Below are positions 13,011-32,056 of a stretch of 64,000 nucleotides of DNA, piece after piece. This stretch comes from Solea solea (lineage: Eukaryota > Chordata > Actinopteri > Pleuronectiformes > Soleidae): assembly GCF_958295425.1 (NCBI RefSeq), contig NC_081153.1, forward strand, positions 14,599,001 through 14,663,000. The letters run 5' to 3'. Position 1 is the stretch's first letter. Each line of letters starts with the position of its first letter. The translations under genes were made by a program, and so were the position numbers. The notes under the pieces are model-generated. The model was not told the DNA's origin. It saw nothing but the letters and a program-made list of their open reading frames with translations, and did no database searches.

Positions 13011-13072
13011 TTGACGTCTTGTGACCCGGAAGCTGACGCCAGACGGTGAGCTGTTCCATTGGTGGAGTAAAG
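13011..13072 (+). promoter_or_regulatory. ubqln4: ubqln4 proximal promoter / 5' UTR motifs
   Basis: Within 60 bases before the start codon are a CRE-like TGACGTC (13012-13018), an ETS-type CCGGAAG (13026-13032) and an inverted CCAAT box, ATTGG (13058-13062). The start codon context AAAGATGGC resembles a YY1 site. No TATA box is visible. This combination is typical of housekeeping vertebrate promoters. Binding is inferred from motifs only. Confidence 0.5.
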
Positions 13073-20851
<7,779 letters not shown>

Positions 20852-20958
20852 TCGCATACAGTACACACTGACACACAACCACATGCATACATACTTAATT
20901 CATACACACACACTCAGCATATTCACAGAACTGAGACATAACTGGTTCAGAGAAAAGG

Positions 20959-22000
20959 AATAAAAACGTCGGCTGGCAAGGAAATCACAACAGTTTCTTA
21001 ATTCATTGATATGTTTGTGCAAGACCGGAGAATACATATTAATCCCATGTGATGTGATCGGCTGTTGGCTCCTTTTCATACATGGTCATCATAAGACAGT
21101 TTGTTTGCATTTTCCTAGCAAATCAATACATGAAGATATGTTGAACAGACGGAGCTTAACGGGAATCTTGCCCAGGCGTTCAGTCCCATTCCTTGCTCTT
21201 TCCATGTTCTTGAGATTCTACATAACTTACTGTTTAGCCCAACAGTTTTTACTATTTATTGCAAAAGCTTCAGGAAATATGCCCTACATTCAACCTTAAA
21301 CTTGTGATTTGTCATTCTGGATAAACGTGCCCAAACCTCTGGTGCACAGTGTTTTTATTTCTTCTTTTTTTTTTCTTTCCGAGGCACCACTGCTGTGCCT
21401 TCTGTCCATCCATGACGTGTCAGAGCATAGTCAGCAAACCACACACGCGCACACACACACCCTCACTTGATGATTTAATAATGAAACGTCAATGAATTCC
21501 CCACAGCGCCATCTAAATCTGTGATCATACTCAAACATCACTTTACTGCAGCTCTGAAGCAGAAGACACAGGTAGAATGAATACGAATGGAAAAATCTTT
21601 CTTTCATTTTAATCTGATTCTTTGTTTTATTTTTATTTTATTTTTGTATCTCTTTTCGGTGCAGTTTGTACCTAGAGATAACGATTAAGATTTGTGTGAC
21701 ATTAAATAAACATGGAAATCAAGAGAATAATAAAAAAAAAAGAAGAAAATGGTGGAAAGGCTTTACAAAAAATTCTGTTCCGGTTGCAGTTGCACCATGT
21801 GTTTCTAAATCAAATTCTAGTTTGTCATTTTTTTTTTCTTTAGAAAATCCCAGCATTGTAGTTGTGGTAACCTTGGCAACTGCTGCGATAGCTTTGCTTT
21901 GTCTGTTGACCTCAGCTGAAAAAAAAACCAACAAAAAACAAAGTCTCCCAGTCAAACATGTTGGAACTAACTTTTAACAGTACTGTACTAAAAAAATAAA
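20959..22000 (+). promoter_or_regulatory. ubqln4: ubqln4 3' UTR with alternative polyadenylation signals
   Basis: AATAAA occurs at 20959-20964, 21705-21710 and 21995-22000 after the stop codon at 20851. The last two follow a long AT-rich stretch typical of a 3' UTR. Which is used cannot be told from sequence. Confidence 0.5.
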
Positions 22001-22399
22001 ACATGGTCAAAAACAGTCCATCCCCTGTGTTGGTTGATTATAGCCCTGTGATGGTGTAGGAGTATGAAATTGTGAAATTAATTATTATTGTTGCTTTTTA
22101 TTGTTTAAACATTCCTCGCATTTAAATTAACACACATTTTACTTTGAAATGCAGCATGTAGATGAACAAATGATCATACTGTTTGTCACCTCAGTGTCTT
22201 ATGTTCCTTTTAAGAAAGTTCATTGTGAGTTATTTTGGATGAGATTTAAGAAATGTAATATTACACGTTTATATTCCTTTCCAAATGAACAAGTTTGGTT
22301 AAAGTTCCCACTTAAATGTAATGAATCTAAAAGATAAAAAAAGGTCTTTGATGATATTCTTCTGCCTGCTCACTCTGGAAACATCTTTCTACTGCTTGT

Positions 22400-23530
22400 A
22401 GACTTGACTGCTGTGTGTGTGATCTTCTCTTGTCTGGAGCACTGGGTGGTGGGTATTAAAGGTGTCGCCTTGGAATGGTTTCGTTCTTACCCGGCTGACG
22501 GAAGCTTCTGTGTTTTTGCTGATTCTGTGTCTTCAACAGCATCTCTTCCCCCTGTGGAGTCCCGCAGGGTTTTATCCTCTAACCCCTTGTTCTCGCTCTG
22601 TCTGCTTCACTTTGGATTTTATTTTTCGGGAAAATATGGCATTCCATTTTAATGCCGACGACTGACTGCCTGCCTGTGTGAGAATGAACTGTGTGTACCG
22701 CTGTCGTGGAATGATGATGATTCTGTCCAACCTCTAGTTGAGGTGTCTCAATGACACCACAGCATTGATTGCAAGTTTTACTGACAAAGATGCTGAAGTT
22801 GAACAGTTTTGCTGGGGCAGGACGTCTGTCAGCCCCGCTGTTGACCCCGTTCTTTGGCATGGTCACTAGCCTGGGGGCAATAATGGACTCTGATTTTAAA
22901 CTTGACAAGCAGATTAACTTAAATGAGCTCTGCTTTTTTTTTTCCAGTTTAGGCAAATGGCAAAAATCAAATCTGTTTTTGCTGAGGCATGACTTTTTGC
23001 TTTTATTATGACGACACTGGATAACTGTAATGTTCTCTATATTTGGGTTATTCAGGCTTCCTTCGCTCGCCTTCAGCCCGCTCAGAACGCTGCTGCTCGC
23101 TTTCTAACAGGAGCTCATGTGAGCTCATTTCCCTTCCTTCTATTTGCTCGCAGTAGACAAACAATATCCACTTGAAGGTGTTATTGTTTGTTTATAAGTC
23201 TTTTCATGATTTGCTTCAGCCGTACACGCCATCGCAGTCCTTGAGACTGATCATCTTTTCTTGCTTGTCCTGAAAACAAGGGTGAAGTTCAGGCGAGGTT
23301 GGGCCTTTGTGGTCACGGCTCCCTGACAGTGGAACGAGTTGTTTGATTAGGCAGTTGCGCCTTGTTGCTTTCTGTTTTCGGTTTAACCTCGTCGGTTCTC
23401 TTTGGCCTTTGACACCGAGTCGTTGCTCTGTGTGCTCTGTTTGTGTTGCATAATTACTGTACAGTACTTTGGTCTTGGACTTTTGTTGTGGTTTTAAATG
23501 TGCTTTATAAATAAACTGGATCGGATTGGT
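22400..23530 (+). mobile_element. Decayed L2-type LINE, 3' part of reverse-transcriptase ORF and tail
   Basis: Successive frames on the plus strand give fossil matches to fish L2-like ORF2: GIKGVALEWFRSY around 22460, a broken copy of the GVPQGSILGP block, KYGIPF near 22635, LGAIMDSDFKLDKQIN near 22880, LARLQPAQNAAARFLTG-like sequence near 23060-23110, and a tail with GTGCTTTATAAATAAA at about 23500. Frameshifts and stops show it is inactive. It sits shortly after the last ubqln4 polyadenylation signal in the same orientation. Confidence 0.8.
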
Positions 23531-23899
23531 ACTGTGCACAGACGGCAGTTTGCTTCCTGGTGTTTTAACAAATGAATTGGTTCCAGGAAGATAAGAAAGA
23601 GGTCATTACAGACCTATCAAACTAAGCATTAGCCTAGTAATTTGTGGAACAGGAATGCATTGTTGTTCTTTCAGTTACGGTATGAGCCTAAACATTTCCT
23701 ATTTATAACTAACTGCTTCTGGGCTGTGCTCCACGTGACACTAAATGCAGCTTAAGTGGCAGAATGACAAAGACGCACAGGTGCACCTGTTGTGTTGCTT
23801 TTATTGTCATACAAATGAATCGAGTTATGAGTGAAAGGAGACAGTAGGAGAGGGTGGAGTTTGTTCCTGATGACTACCTGAGCAGTTCTACCTGTTTCA

Positions 23900-23940
23900 C
23901 CTGCTCTCCTCCCTCCCTCCCTCCGTCCCTCCCTCCCACC
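23900..23940. repeat. (CCCT)n pyrimidine tract
   Basis: A CCCTCCCTCC-type run lies about 300 bp before the rab25 start codon. It may be promoter-proximal, but no function can be assigned. Confidence 0.6.
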
Positions 23941-24154
23941 TGCCCTGCCTCTCATGTCAGCTGATGAGGGCTCGGCAGGCGGGCAGGACTCCTGTCTGCC
24001 TGCCTGTCAAGTAGGAGCTGCCCCATCCACATGTAAAGAAGGAAGCGGGTGGGTACAGCCGAGCCTGTTCCCCCCCTTTTTTTTTCTATTTTCCTCTCAC
24101 CTTTTAATCTCTGTCCACACTGGGTCAGAAAGAGAGACAGAGAGAAAAAAGTCT

Positions 24155-24320
24155 ATTTTTTTGTGTGTGTGTGTGTGTCATCTTTGGACTTGCTATATTT
24201 ATTCAAGAGCCTGTCACCACTGCATGCAGCATGGGGTCTGATGACTCGTACAATTTTGTGTTTAAAGGTGAGTGTTGTTTGGTTAAACTGAGATTGTGTG
24301 TGTGTGTGTGTGTGTGTGTG
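24155..24320. repeat. (TG)n microsatellites flanking rab25 exon 1
   Basis: TG runs at about 24162-24178 (5' UTR) and 24294-24320 (start of intron 1) bracket the first coding exon. A (CA)n run also follows exon 2 at about 24955-24970. Confidence 0.8.
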
Positions 24321-26104
24321 GCTGTAAAGTAATGCTGTCAGTTTACAGCTCTGGTTGTAGGCGAGGAGGACAACAAGGAAGTGATTGTGTTCTGTTCATT
24401 TAAGTGTAAATTATGCTTGACATAATAAGAGTCTTACATTTCCTGCTGCCCCTTCTAAGACAGTTTTGGTCATTTGTACTTCATGAGAATGTCTTTTTTT
24501 TATTTATTTTAATTTCCCATTCCATTCATTCCAAAGTAAACGGCCGCAATTATGTGATGTCAGGTGTCGTGAGGGTGAAAAACTCTACGTGTTCATTCAG
24601 AGGAAGCGTCTGTGATTGACTAGTGAACACATACAGATTTTTTTTGTGTGTTTTTTGTTACATATTTGATATAACATCTTAACAAATCCCCAGACAAGCA
24701 TTAATACAACAACTCTCCCACTTCTACTATAATGAATTATCTCCTGTTCAGTGGTTTTGATAGGGGAGTCCGGCGTAGGAAAGAGCAACCTTCTCTCCCG
24801 CTTCACCAAGAATGAGTTCAACCACGACAGCCGCACAACCATCGGTGTTGAGTTCAGCACGCGGACCGTCCAGCTCAACAACTACATCATCAAAGCTCAG
24901 ATCTGGGACACAGCTGGACTGGAGCGCTACAGGGCCATCACCTCAGCGTGAGTACACACACACACACACTCACTCATACAGTTTCTTCTTTCATCAATCT
25001 GAACTTAAAATCCATGTATGTTTAACTTGGTGGTCCCAGGTATTACAGGGGAGCGGTCGGGGCTCTGCTGGTGTACGACGTTAGCAAGCACCTGACCTAT
25101 GAGAGTGCAGAGCGGTGGCTGAAAGAGCTGTACGAACACGCAGACCCTCACATCGTGGTCATGCTGGTGGGAAACAAGAGAGACCTGGACACCCTCAGGA
25201 CTGTGCCCACAGAGGCGGCCCGGGACTTTGCAGGTCTGTTCACTTCTAACTGTGCAGCTTTAGGAATTTCATGGCTGGTTTGTTGAACGTTCAGCACTGT
25301 GAAGCTTGCTCTTAACCCTGAGCCGATTTACCATGGGAGCAGGTGCACCTATGGTTAATTGCTGTGGGAATAATACACAACTCCTTATATGGACATCCTG
25401 GGCGGTGTGTGTTTGTAGGTTGCATATACAGGCTTTAAAAAAACTGTAGAGTCAAAGTTGTGATTCATTTTATATCGCGTTTAGTTTTTGCTTTTCTTTT
25501 TGTTCATAAAAACGAGCCAAGTGAACTTTGAACTGTGACACATTTCCAAATTTTAGGAGTTCAATCGCGATTTTAAACATTTTGAGTACTTTTTGCTCAG
25601 GTGTGTTTATGTAGTTGGTGAAAATGAAAATTGCCTTTAGGTTGTGCTGAAAATAAAGGATGTAAGACACTCTATATTACACTTTCTTGTAGCCTAAATG
25701 TGTGTAATGTGTGTGTAATGTGTGTAAAGCAGCCTAAATGCTGCGTTCTAAGGGTTAATAATGACCACATGTGTTGATTGTGACCTCTGCTTTGCTTTCC
25801 CTGATCAACCCAGATAAGAATGGTCTTATGTTCATGGAGACGTCAGCGTTGGACTCCACCAACGTGGAGGCTGCTTTCAACGAAGTCCTCACGGGTAAGA
25901 GTTCACTGACTTTGTCAACAGACGCATCCTCTGTTTTTCCATGGAATAGCCACTGACGTGTCTTCACTTCCTGCAGCGATCCATAAGAAGGTGGCTAGTA
26001 AAGAGGTGACCCGTGGCTCCATTAGCGCTGTGACTCTGTCCGGCTCCTTTGGACCGACCGGTGAGGCCCAAGAGGAGCGCAGAAGCTGCTGCAAGAGCTC
26101 TTAA
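24231..26104 (+). CDS. rab25: Ras-related protein Rab-25, complete, five coding exons
   Basis: Rab11-subfamily small GTPase of epithelial cells that controls apical recycling endosomes and integrin traffic. Exons: 24231-24267, 24752-24947, 25040-25233, 25814-25894 and 25977-26104 (stop TAA). They total 636 nt, 211 aa; human RAB25 has 213. Visible motifs are P-loop GESGVGKS (residues 17-24), switch I TTIGVEF, switch [25 protein letters not shown] guanine-base motif, ETSALDSTN, and a C-terminal CCKSS for double prenylation. Leucine at residue 69, where most Rabs carry the catalytic glutamine (WDTAGQE), is diagnostic of Rab25 and separates it from Rab11. The start [12 protein letters not shown] aligns with the family start. 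It lies downstream of ubqln4, as in human 1q22. Confidence 0.95.
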
Positions 26105-26263
26105 CTCAGACTCTGCTGGGCCCATGTTACAGCTACGTTCTGAGTATGACATCAAGAGCACCGTGTGTACCGTGTGGTGGCTGATGGATGCTTTTATCCA
26201 TGTGTTGTGAACGTGTGTAATGAGTTGTAAAGTTTATAAAGGAATGCACTGGGATTACTTTGG

Positions 26264-26269
26264 AATAAA
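26264..26269 (+). promoter_or_regulatory. rab25: Polyadenylation signal of rab25
   Basis: AATAAA lies 160 bases after the stop codon, followed by a T/G-rich stretch. It fits a short 3' UTR. Confidence 0.7.
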
Positions 26270-26322
26270 TTATTTATGTCATTCCGTGTCTCCATGTAAT
26301 ATGTTCTCTGTTATGCGACAGG

Positions 26323-26363
26323 CAATAATAACAATAATAATAATAATAATAATAGTACTAATA
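26323..26363. repeat. (AAT)n microsatellite
   Basis: A trinucleotide AAT/ATA run of about 13 units lies just past the rab25 polyadenylation signal. Confidence 0.85.
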
Positions 26364-26534
26364 ATCTGAGGCAGATCAGGGGATGGGAGAGAGGCCTGAT
26401 GTATGAGAGTCAGACCAAAGTTCATGTGATGATTCCTGGAGGGGAAAAGTTCACTTCTGCTGCACAGGATGCTTTTGTTTTGTATACTGAGTACACGGGG
26501 GAGTTGTTGCCAGTTCACAGACACGGACGAGAAA

Positions 26535-26563
26535 CTCACTCACTCACTCACTCACTCACTCAC
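26535..26563. repeat. (CTCA)n microsatellite
   Basis: About seven CTCA/CACT units are followed by a GAGAGAGTGACAG segment. Confidence 0.85.
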
Positions 26564-26617
26564 GGAGAGAGTGACAGAGTAAGTTATCACAAAGTTGTTA
26601 AATTTTAAAAAGCCTCA

Positions 26618-26645
26618 ACTTTTCCCCAAAAAATTGGGGAAAAGT
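26618..26645. repeat. Perfect 12-bp inverted repeat
   Basis: Arms ACTTTTCCCCAA and TTGGGGAAAAGT are exact complements separated by four A residues. They could form a cruciform or an RNA hairpin. ATCACAA(A)GTTG occurs on both sides of it. Confidence 0.85.
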
Positions 26646-26678
26646 ATCACAAGTTGAATGTGTTGTACAGCCTGTCAA

Positions 26679-26692
26679 CCTCTAGGTGGCAG
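26679..26692 (+). promoter_or_regulatory. CTCF-like motif between rab25 and znf385d
   Basis: CCTCTAGGTGGCAG matches the CTCF core CCASYAGRKGGCRS at 13 of 14 positions (the third base differs). It lies between two blocks that map to different human chromosomes. Function is inferred only. Confidence 0.4.
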
Positions 26693-27570
26693 TGCTGGCC
26701 CTGAAAACTGAAAACCAAGTATTTAGCCTCTTCCATTTCCTTTCTTTCTTTTACTCTCTGTTTTTTTTTTTAGCAGTACATCTCATCTCTCATTCATTGC
26801 ATTATTGATCATGGTATTATGGTCATGCGGTGCTGTCGTGTTTGTCGCCATGGCAGCAGCCTGTGATCGCCACTTCACAAACACAATCAACCTGCTTATT
26901 AAATAGGAAATTAATTTCCAGTTTCCTCACCAATCTCACCCTGTGCCAGTGTTTATGGACGCATTTTTGACAGACACGCGTTAAGGACATCCTGGACGGT
27001 GCTGTGACTCCCCGTGTGTCCCTGTGCTGAGCTGTGAGTCTTTCATTTTCACATTTTTTATTATGTCCCCACTATGAAAGCCTGATAGGGGAGATTGTGC
27101 AGGATATTTCTTATGAACCGTGTACAGGCGGTGTAATAATCCACAGGTTGATTATTAAGTCGATAGGACGGCGGTGAAGTCTGTTAGGTGAGGGTTATGT
27201 TTGCAGGATTCACAGGTTAGGTCTTCAGTAAGAGAACTGGAACAATTAAGTGAAACAGCACAGAGCATGTGTTCATTTCTCACCCCAGCATGAAGGGAAA
27301 GGTCAGAGGAGTTCAAAAGAACTGGATTTATCTTTTTAACGAGGACTCCTGCTAACCAATCAGTGTACGGCACCCACAGATTTTTATTCTAGTGTCAGAT
27401 TGGTTTATATCTCTGCCATGTTTTTAAATAATACACTCTGAAACCTTTGTACTTGTTGCATCTTTGACCCTGGAGATATTCTAACCCTCTTACCTTCTCT
27501 CCCCCAGACGTCTGATGTCACAGACTTCCTTCCTTGTGATGCGGCTTTGCAAGTTTATTTCTTCTTCTCC

Positions 27571-27607
27571 TGTTTGTTTGTTTGTTTGTTTGTTTGTTTG
27601 TTTGTTT
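27571..27607. repeat. (TTTG)n microsatellite
   Basis: Nine TTTG units are uninterrupted. Confidence 0.9.
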
Positions 27608-27851
27608 ACACATGCTGGCTCCTACATAATTATTAAAAAAAAATGCATTCAAATGTCCTTTTACACTCGCGGATGCATCTCCACCGTCTTCTCCCTTGTT
27701 TATCTGCTTTCTCTCTGTGTGAATGGATGTACTCAAAGCCCCAGAGGCCCACCATATTTCTATATATTCCCTTGTCGATTGGCTTTAGGGAGTAGGAAAA
27801 ACATGCTCAACCCATTTAAAATCACATAATCCTCTGGTTTAAATTTGGGAA

Positions 27852-27935
27852 GGTATTTGCAGCTGTGGCTCCAAGAGATTGTCTAATAATCCACGGGTTG
27901 GTGGTCCAATCCCTGGCTCCTCCCGTCTCACTCCT
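27852..27935 (+). repeat. tRNA-derived SINE fragment
   Basis: GCAGCTGTGGCTCCAAGAG resembles the degenerate A-box head, and GGTTGGTGGTCCAATCCC resembles the B box (GGTTCGATCCC type) of a common fish tRNA-derived SINE, about 35 bases apart. The body is truncated soon after. Confidence 0.55.
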
Positions 27936-29544
27936 CCTCACTCAATCAAAGTGCTCATTGTGCTCTTTTTTTTATCGTGGCTCGTAGTAGAAGATCTTTA
28001 CGGTGGGTTTTTAGAGGAGAGAAAACCAGAAACACACACATGTATTTGTACTGAAGTTGTGTCATACGAAGGATTTGAACGTGCACCTGTCACTGACGGA
28101 CAGATTTCAAACTTGTCTCTGTGTCAGAATGGGTGGCTGGCGTGTCATGTGAGGACACGCGTCTGCATCTGTGACCCAAAAGTCTGAATTCCTCCACCGC
28201 GCTGCATCTGCTCGAGCGCGTCAGTGCAGAGAGAGACACACACATTTGAGATCGTTACATCAACTCACATCATCACATAAATAGAACTCAAAGTCAATAC
28301 ATACTGATTACCATGGTGATGTTGTTATGGCGACCAATCAAATGGGAAGGTGAGCTGATGGGAGGCTGTGGATTCCGACTCTTTACTCCCCAAAAATGTG
28401 CAGCCGTGCAAAGAGAGAGTGGAGAGAGTGAGCTGAGAGGTGGATTATGGGCTGTAGGTGACTGCAGAGTTCATGTCAGGCGTGTGTTTGAGCGCTTCCC
28501 TCTCAACTCACCTTACTGCAATTGAATTAAAAATGAATAGCAGTGTCTCTGGATGTCTGTGTGCACCCATTGTGTTCAACTGCATCATATACTTTTGTCA
28601 ATTAGCTCCATTTAAAGGCTCCTCTTTCATAATGGAGCGTGGAGTCGTGTGCAGCCGTCTGCATTCACGGCCCAGCAGGGATCGCAAGATTCGTTTCCAG
28701 TGAGCAATTAAATAAGCGGGCTGCCAGCGACAAACACAGCCAAGAGCCTTGTTTTTGGCCCACTTAACATAATATTGCATACTTCTGTTGCCATGACAGC
28801 CACAGTGTTTGTGTGTGACGCTAAACCGCTGCAGGTGTAAAGAAATGCACCACAACTATCGGCGGAGTGCTGCTCTGAGCTGCAACATGAAACCGATAGC
28901 AGAGTAAAATGGCAATGTCATTATCTCCAGTGTGTCGGGTCCACATTTGTGCTTAAGTGATGACATATGGAGAGTATGAGACGGATCATGCTTTTGTCAG
29001 TGAAGGGCAACATTTATCACTCATTTTTAGCAAACTGACCCTCTGTCATGGGGTGATACTTGAAGCCGCCCTGACCTCAAATGACCAAGACGTTTCAACA
29101 GTTCATTTCACACATTACTCTGGTGATTTCCTTCCCTTGGCACCACTTCTACTCTTGAGGAAAGACGACAACTGCGAAAAAAATCCCAAGCTTTCAAACG
29201 GATCTGACTCTTCGAGAAACTTGTCAGCAGCTGCCGAAGAGGAGCCAAGGGAAAAAAGAAGGCGATAATACCACCCAGCCCCACAACGCGCTCTGCTGTT
29301 TCTCAAAGTAACACAGAATGTCTGGCAACACAGGACGTGACAAAAGAGGCGATAAATTGAGTTTATGAGTAGATCTTTCCATCTCACTGTGTTTTTCTCC
29401 TTCATGGCTTTTGTTCCATGGTAGTGTGGTGGAATCAAGGAGGCGCAGTCCAGATGAAATGGCTCAGCCTGGAGATATGTTCTGAGCATGTCATGCGTAT
29501 AGAAGCTGCAAGTCACATCGGATTTAGTTTGAAATCGTGACGCC

Positions 29545-29825
29545 TTTGCAGCAGGAAGACACAGGGTCGCGACGCGGTTGGAACAATGGCCTTTCCTACA
29601 TGGAGTTTGCATGTTCTCCCCTTGTGTGCGTGGGTTTTCTTTGGGTTCTCCGGTTTCCTCCCACATTGGACTCTAAATTGACCTTAGGTGTGAGAGTGGA
29701 TGGTTGTTTGTGGCCCTGTGAAGGACTGGCAACCTGTCCGGGGTTTCCCCCGCCTTTGCCTTATGTCCGCTGGGAGTGGCACCAGCGACCTTCATGTGGA
29801 GGAGAAAGGGGATGATGGATGGATG
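29545..29825 (+). repeat. SINE-like teleost repeat with GATGGATGG tail
   Basis: Same family as 15262-15585 and 43850-44056. A degenerate head (GCAGGAAGACACAGGGTCG) is followed by TGGAGTTTGCATGTTCTCC, TTTCCTCCCAC, CTCTAAATTGACC, CTGTGAAGGACTGGCAACC, and a GATGGATGGATGG tail at about 29812-29825. Frames inside are not genes. Confidence 0.7.
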
Positions 29826-30678
29826 GAACGTCAAAACATCTCTCGAACAGGACCTAAGTGGGACCCCACCTGTGAGTCAGACTCTGTCGTGCTCTCTCAT
29901 CACAAACACAGGGATGCAGCCACAACAGTCAAACACGTGGCGGCAGTTTTTAATGTTGCTGCTGATCAGTGTACGTTTTGACTTTGAAGTCCAAGCCTCC
30001 AAAATCATGGACAATCATTTCAGGTTGAAAGCGAGGGGAATAGATCGGCACACTTTGAGCTCCCACTCAAATGTTTTTTTATTGCCAGTCAGGCTCCTCC
30101 TCCTCCTCCGATGACGATTGATAAATACAGAGCTACCGTCTTAAATACCCACAATCCATGCTGATCAGCTAATGTCATACATCACCTGAGTCATCAATAA
30201 TGGTGACGTTTTAAAGGCATATTAGTTTAGGAAAATAGACACACACACACACACACCTTCATACATGTTTTAAAGTAGAAGTCCACTGACGTGGTGGTGT
30301 TAGTTGTGTGTGTGTGTGTGTGTGTGTGTTCCAGTGCCATGTGCACTCATGAAGGTTCAAGACGCCGTGTGCGTTTGCCTTTATTTTCCCAGAGTTGTTA
30401 AATTCACAGCCTTCCTGAGCTTAATCTCTCTGGAGTTTGGTACTGTGGGAAAACACATGTTGTTGTTGTTGTTCACGTTCCTCACACAGAGGCAGGATGC
30501 TCGGGCTCGAGGACAAGAAAGTTGAACCGCGCTCTCTTTTGCCAAGAAATACAGTACATGTGAACTCTCCGAGGAAATGTGTGTGTGTGTGTGTGTGTGA
30601 TAGAGACAATGCAAGATGCAAGTGAAATCTCCTGCATCTCCTATTTTGAAGTTGCTGAAGTCCAAGTGAGCAACATTA

Positions 30679-30681
<3 letters not shown>

Positions 30682-30720
<39 letters not shown>
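30682..30720. repeat. (AT)n microsatellite
   Basis: About 19 AT units. Confidence 0.9.
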
Positions 30721-30725
<5 letters not shown>

Positions 30726-31261
30726 TCATGCATATGTATGCATAAATGATTACAAGTGTGCCCGCCAGCTGTTGTGATGTTTTGAGCCGGACTGATCATT
30801 TTCCTCTCTGCACAGTGAAAGATGCATCTAAAAATACCGCGCGCTCGGGAGGAAAAGGAGTAATGATGGAAACCATTTCCACGAGTCATAAGAAGAAGAA
30901 GAAAAACACAGAGCTCCTTCCAAATGACAGCAGTGCATGAGGGGAGCCAGAAAACAAACAAAAGTCCCCCCCCCCCATCCTCTCACACGTTGGCTACACT
31001 TTGAACGAGATGAATGACCTTTGTTTCATGAAGAGAGTCTTGCTGTCTTTGTTGTGTTGGATGGACGTGAGCAGCAGCTCTCTTTGAACACCAGTAAGTG
31101 CCTCTTGCTTTAATGTGGGATGACACGGTGAGGACTGCATTTATCCAGGGGCGGCACTGAACGCTCATTAACTTAATTTCCATCAATCTGCCGGATTAAA
31201 AACAGGTTTCTGGAGGTGTTTCGTTGCAGGGACAGACTTGGTCATGGACCGTGAAGCGATG

Positions 31262-31333
31262 TGGAGGAGGAGGAGGAGGAGGAGGAGGAGGGGGCAGGTG
31301 GTGAGGAGGAGGAGGAGGAGGAGGAGGAGGAGG
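31262..31333. repeat. (AGG)n purine tract in the znf385d 5' UTR
   Basis: Two blocks of AGG/GAG trinucleotides, separated by a short GGGCAGGTGGTG segment, lie about 150-220 bases upstream of the chosen znf385d start codon. They are in the same open frame as that start (as poly-Glu), but that frame has no ATG before the tract and the extension has no counterpart in known family members. Confidence 0.85.
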
Positions 31334-31485
31334 GAATCCAGATGGGAAGGAGCAGCATCAGCGCTGCTGCAGGAGACACAGAGAGAAGAGTCTGTGGAGG
31401 AGAAGACGGAACGGCAAATCTCTGCCCTGGACATGAAAGAGACTTTTATCAAGCACTGAGCAGTTGGATCTCACCTGGTGCAGCC

Positions 31486-32001
31486 ATGTATTTTGGTATG
31501 TAAACGATCTCAAAGTGTGTGTGTGTGTGTGTGTTTGTGCGTGTGCGTGTTGATAAGGCAGTTCAGTCACTTGTTGCTATGTTAACATGAATGTAAGAGC
31601 TTATTTGTGAACTCGGTCTGCGCTGTGGTTTGTCCAGAGCATCTCTTTGAATTCTCACTAGTGTGCTATTATAACAGGAGGTGAGGATTACAGTTTACTC
31701 ATCAGCATGAAAGGAGCTCTTGTTCTTCTGAAGATGAAATGAAAGTTTTACAATGAGACGAAAGGTTCTGACCATTGACGGCGTGTAATTATCCTGAGCT
31801 AAAGAACTGTGATTCACCATATAATTACAATAATTGTACAATATGCTTTAATATAGTTTGATAATATTCTTAATCATACTTTTGATTCATTTTTGTCAAA
31901 GCTTGCAGACACAGAGGAAACACATGAGCTTATGTTACTAATACTAAAATAACTACTTGGTTACCAAAAAGGTGGCAGTGTTATTCAAATATGTATAGAT
32001 A

Positions 32002-32056
<55 letters not shown>

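Larger units (their letters stand above)
26700..31260. other. rab25-znf385d intergenic region
   Basis: I find no coding exon here. It contains (TTTG)n at 27571-27607, a tRNA-derived SINE fragment at 27852-27935, a SINE-like repeat at 29545-29825, TG/CA runs (30238-30256, 30303-30330, 30580-30599) and an (AT)n run at 30682-30720. It probably holds the znf385d promoter at its right end, but no motif is decisive. Confidence 0.55.

Noticed and set aside
22404..22665. Open frames of 67-82 aa that look like a small protein gene
   Set aside because: The residues match a decayed L2-type reverse transcriptase (ALEWFRSY-type block), with frameshifts; they are transposon relics.
24901..24947. WDTAGLE in rab25 as a sequencing error or inactivating mutation
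   Set aside because: Leucine at this site is the normal state of Rab25 and the rest of the gene is intact.
26521..27607. Short tandem repeats (CTCA, TTTG) considered as a CRISPR-like or satellite array
   Set aside because: They are simple microsatellites without spacers or longer repeat units.
29537..29815. 92-aa open frame on the plus strand
   Set aside because: It lies entirely in the SINE-like repeat also found at 15262-15585 and 43850-44056.
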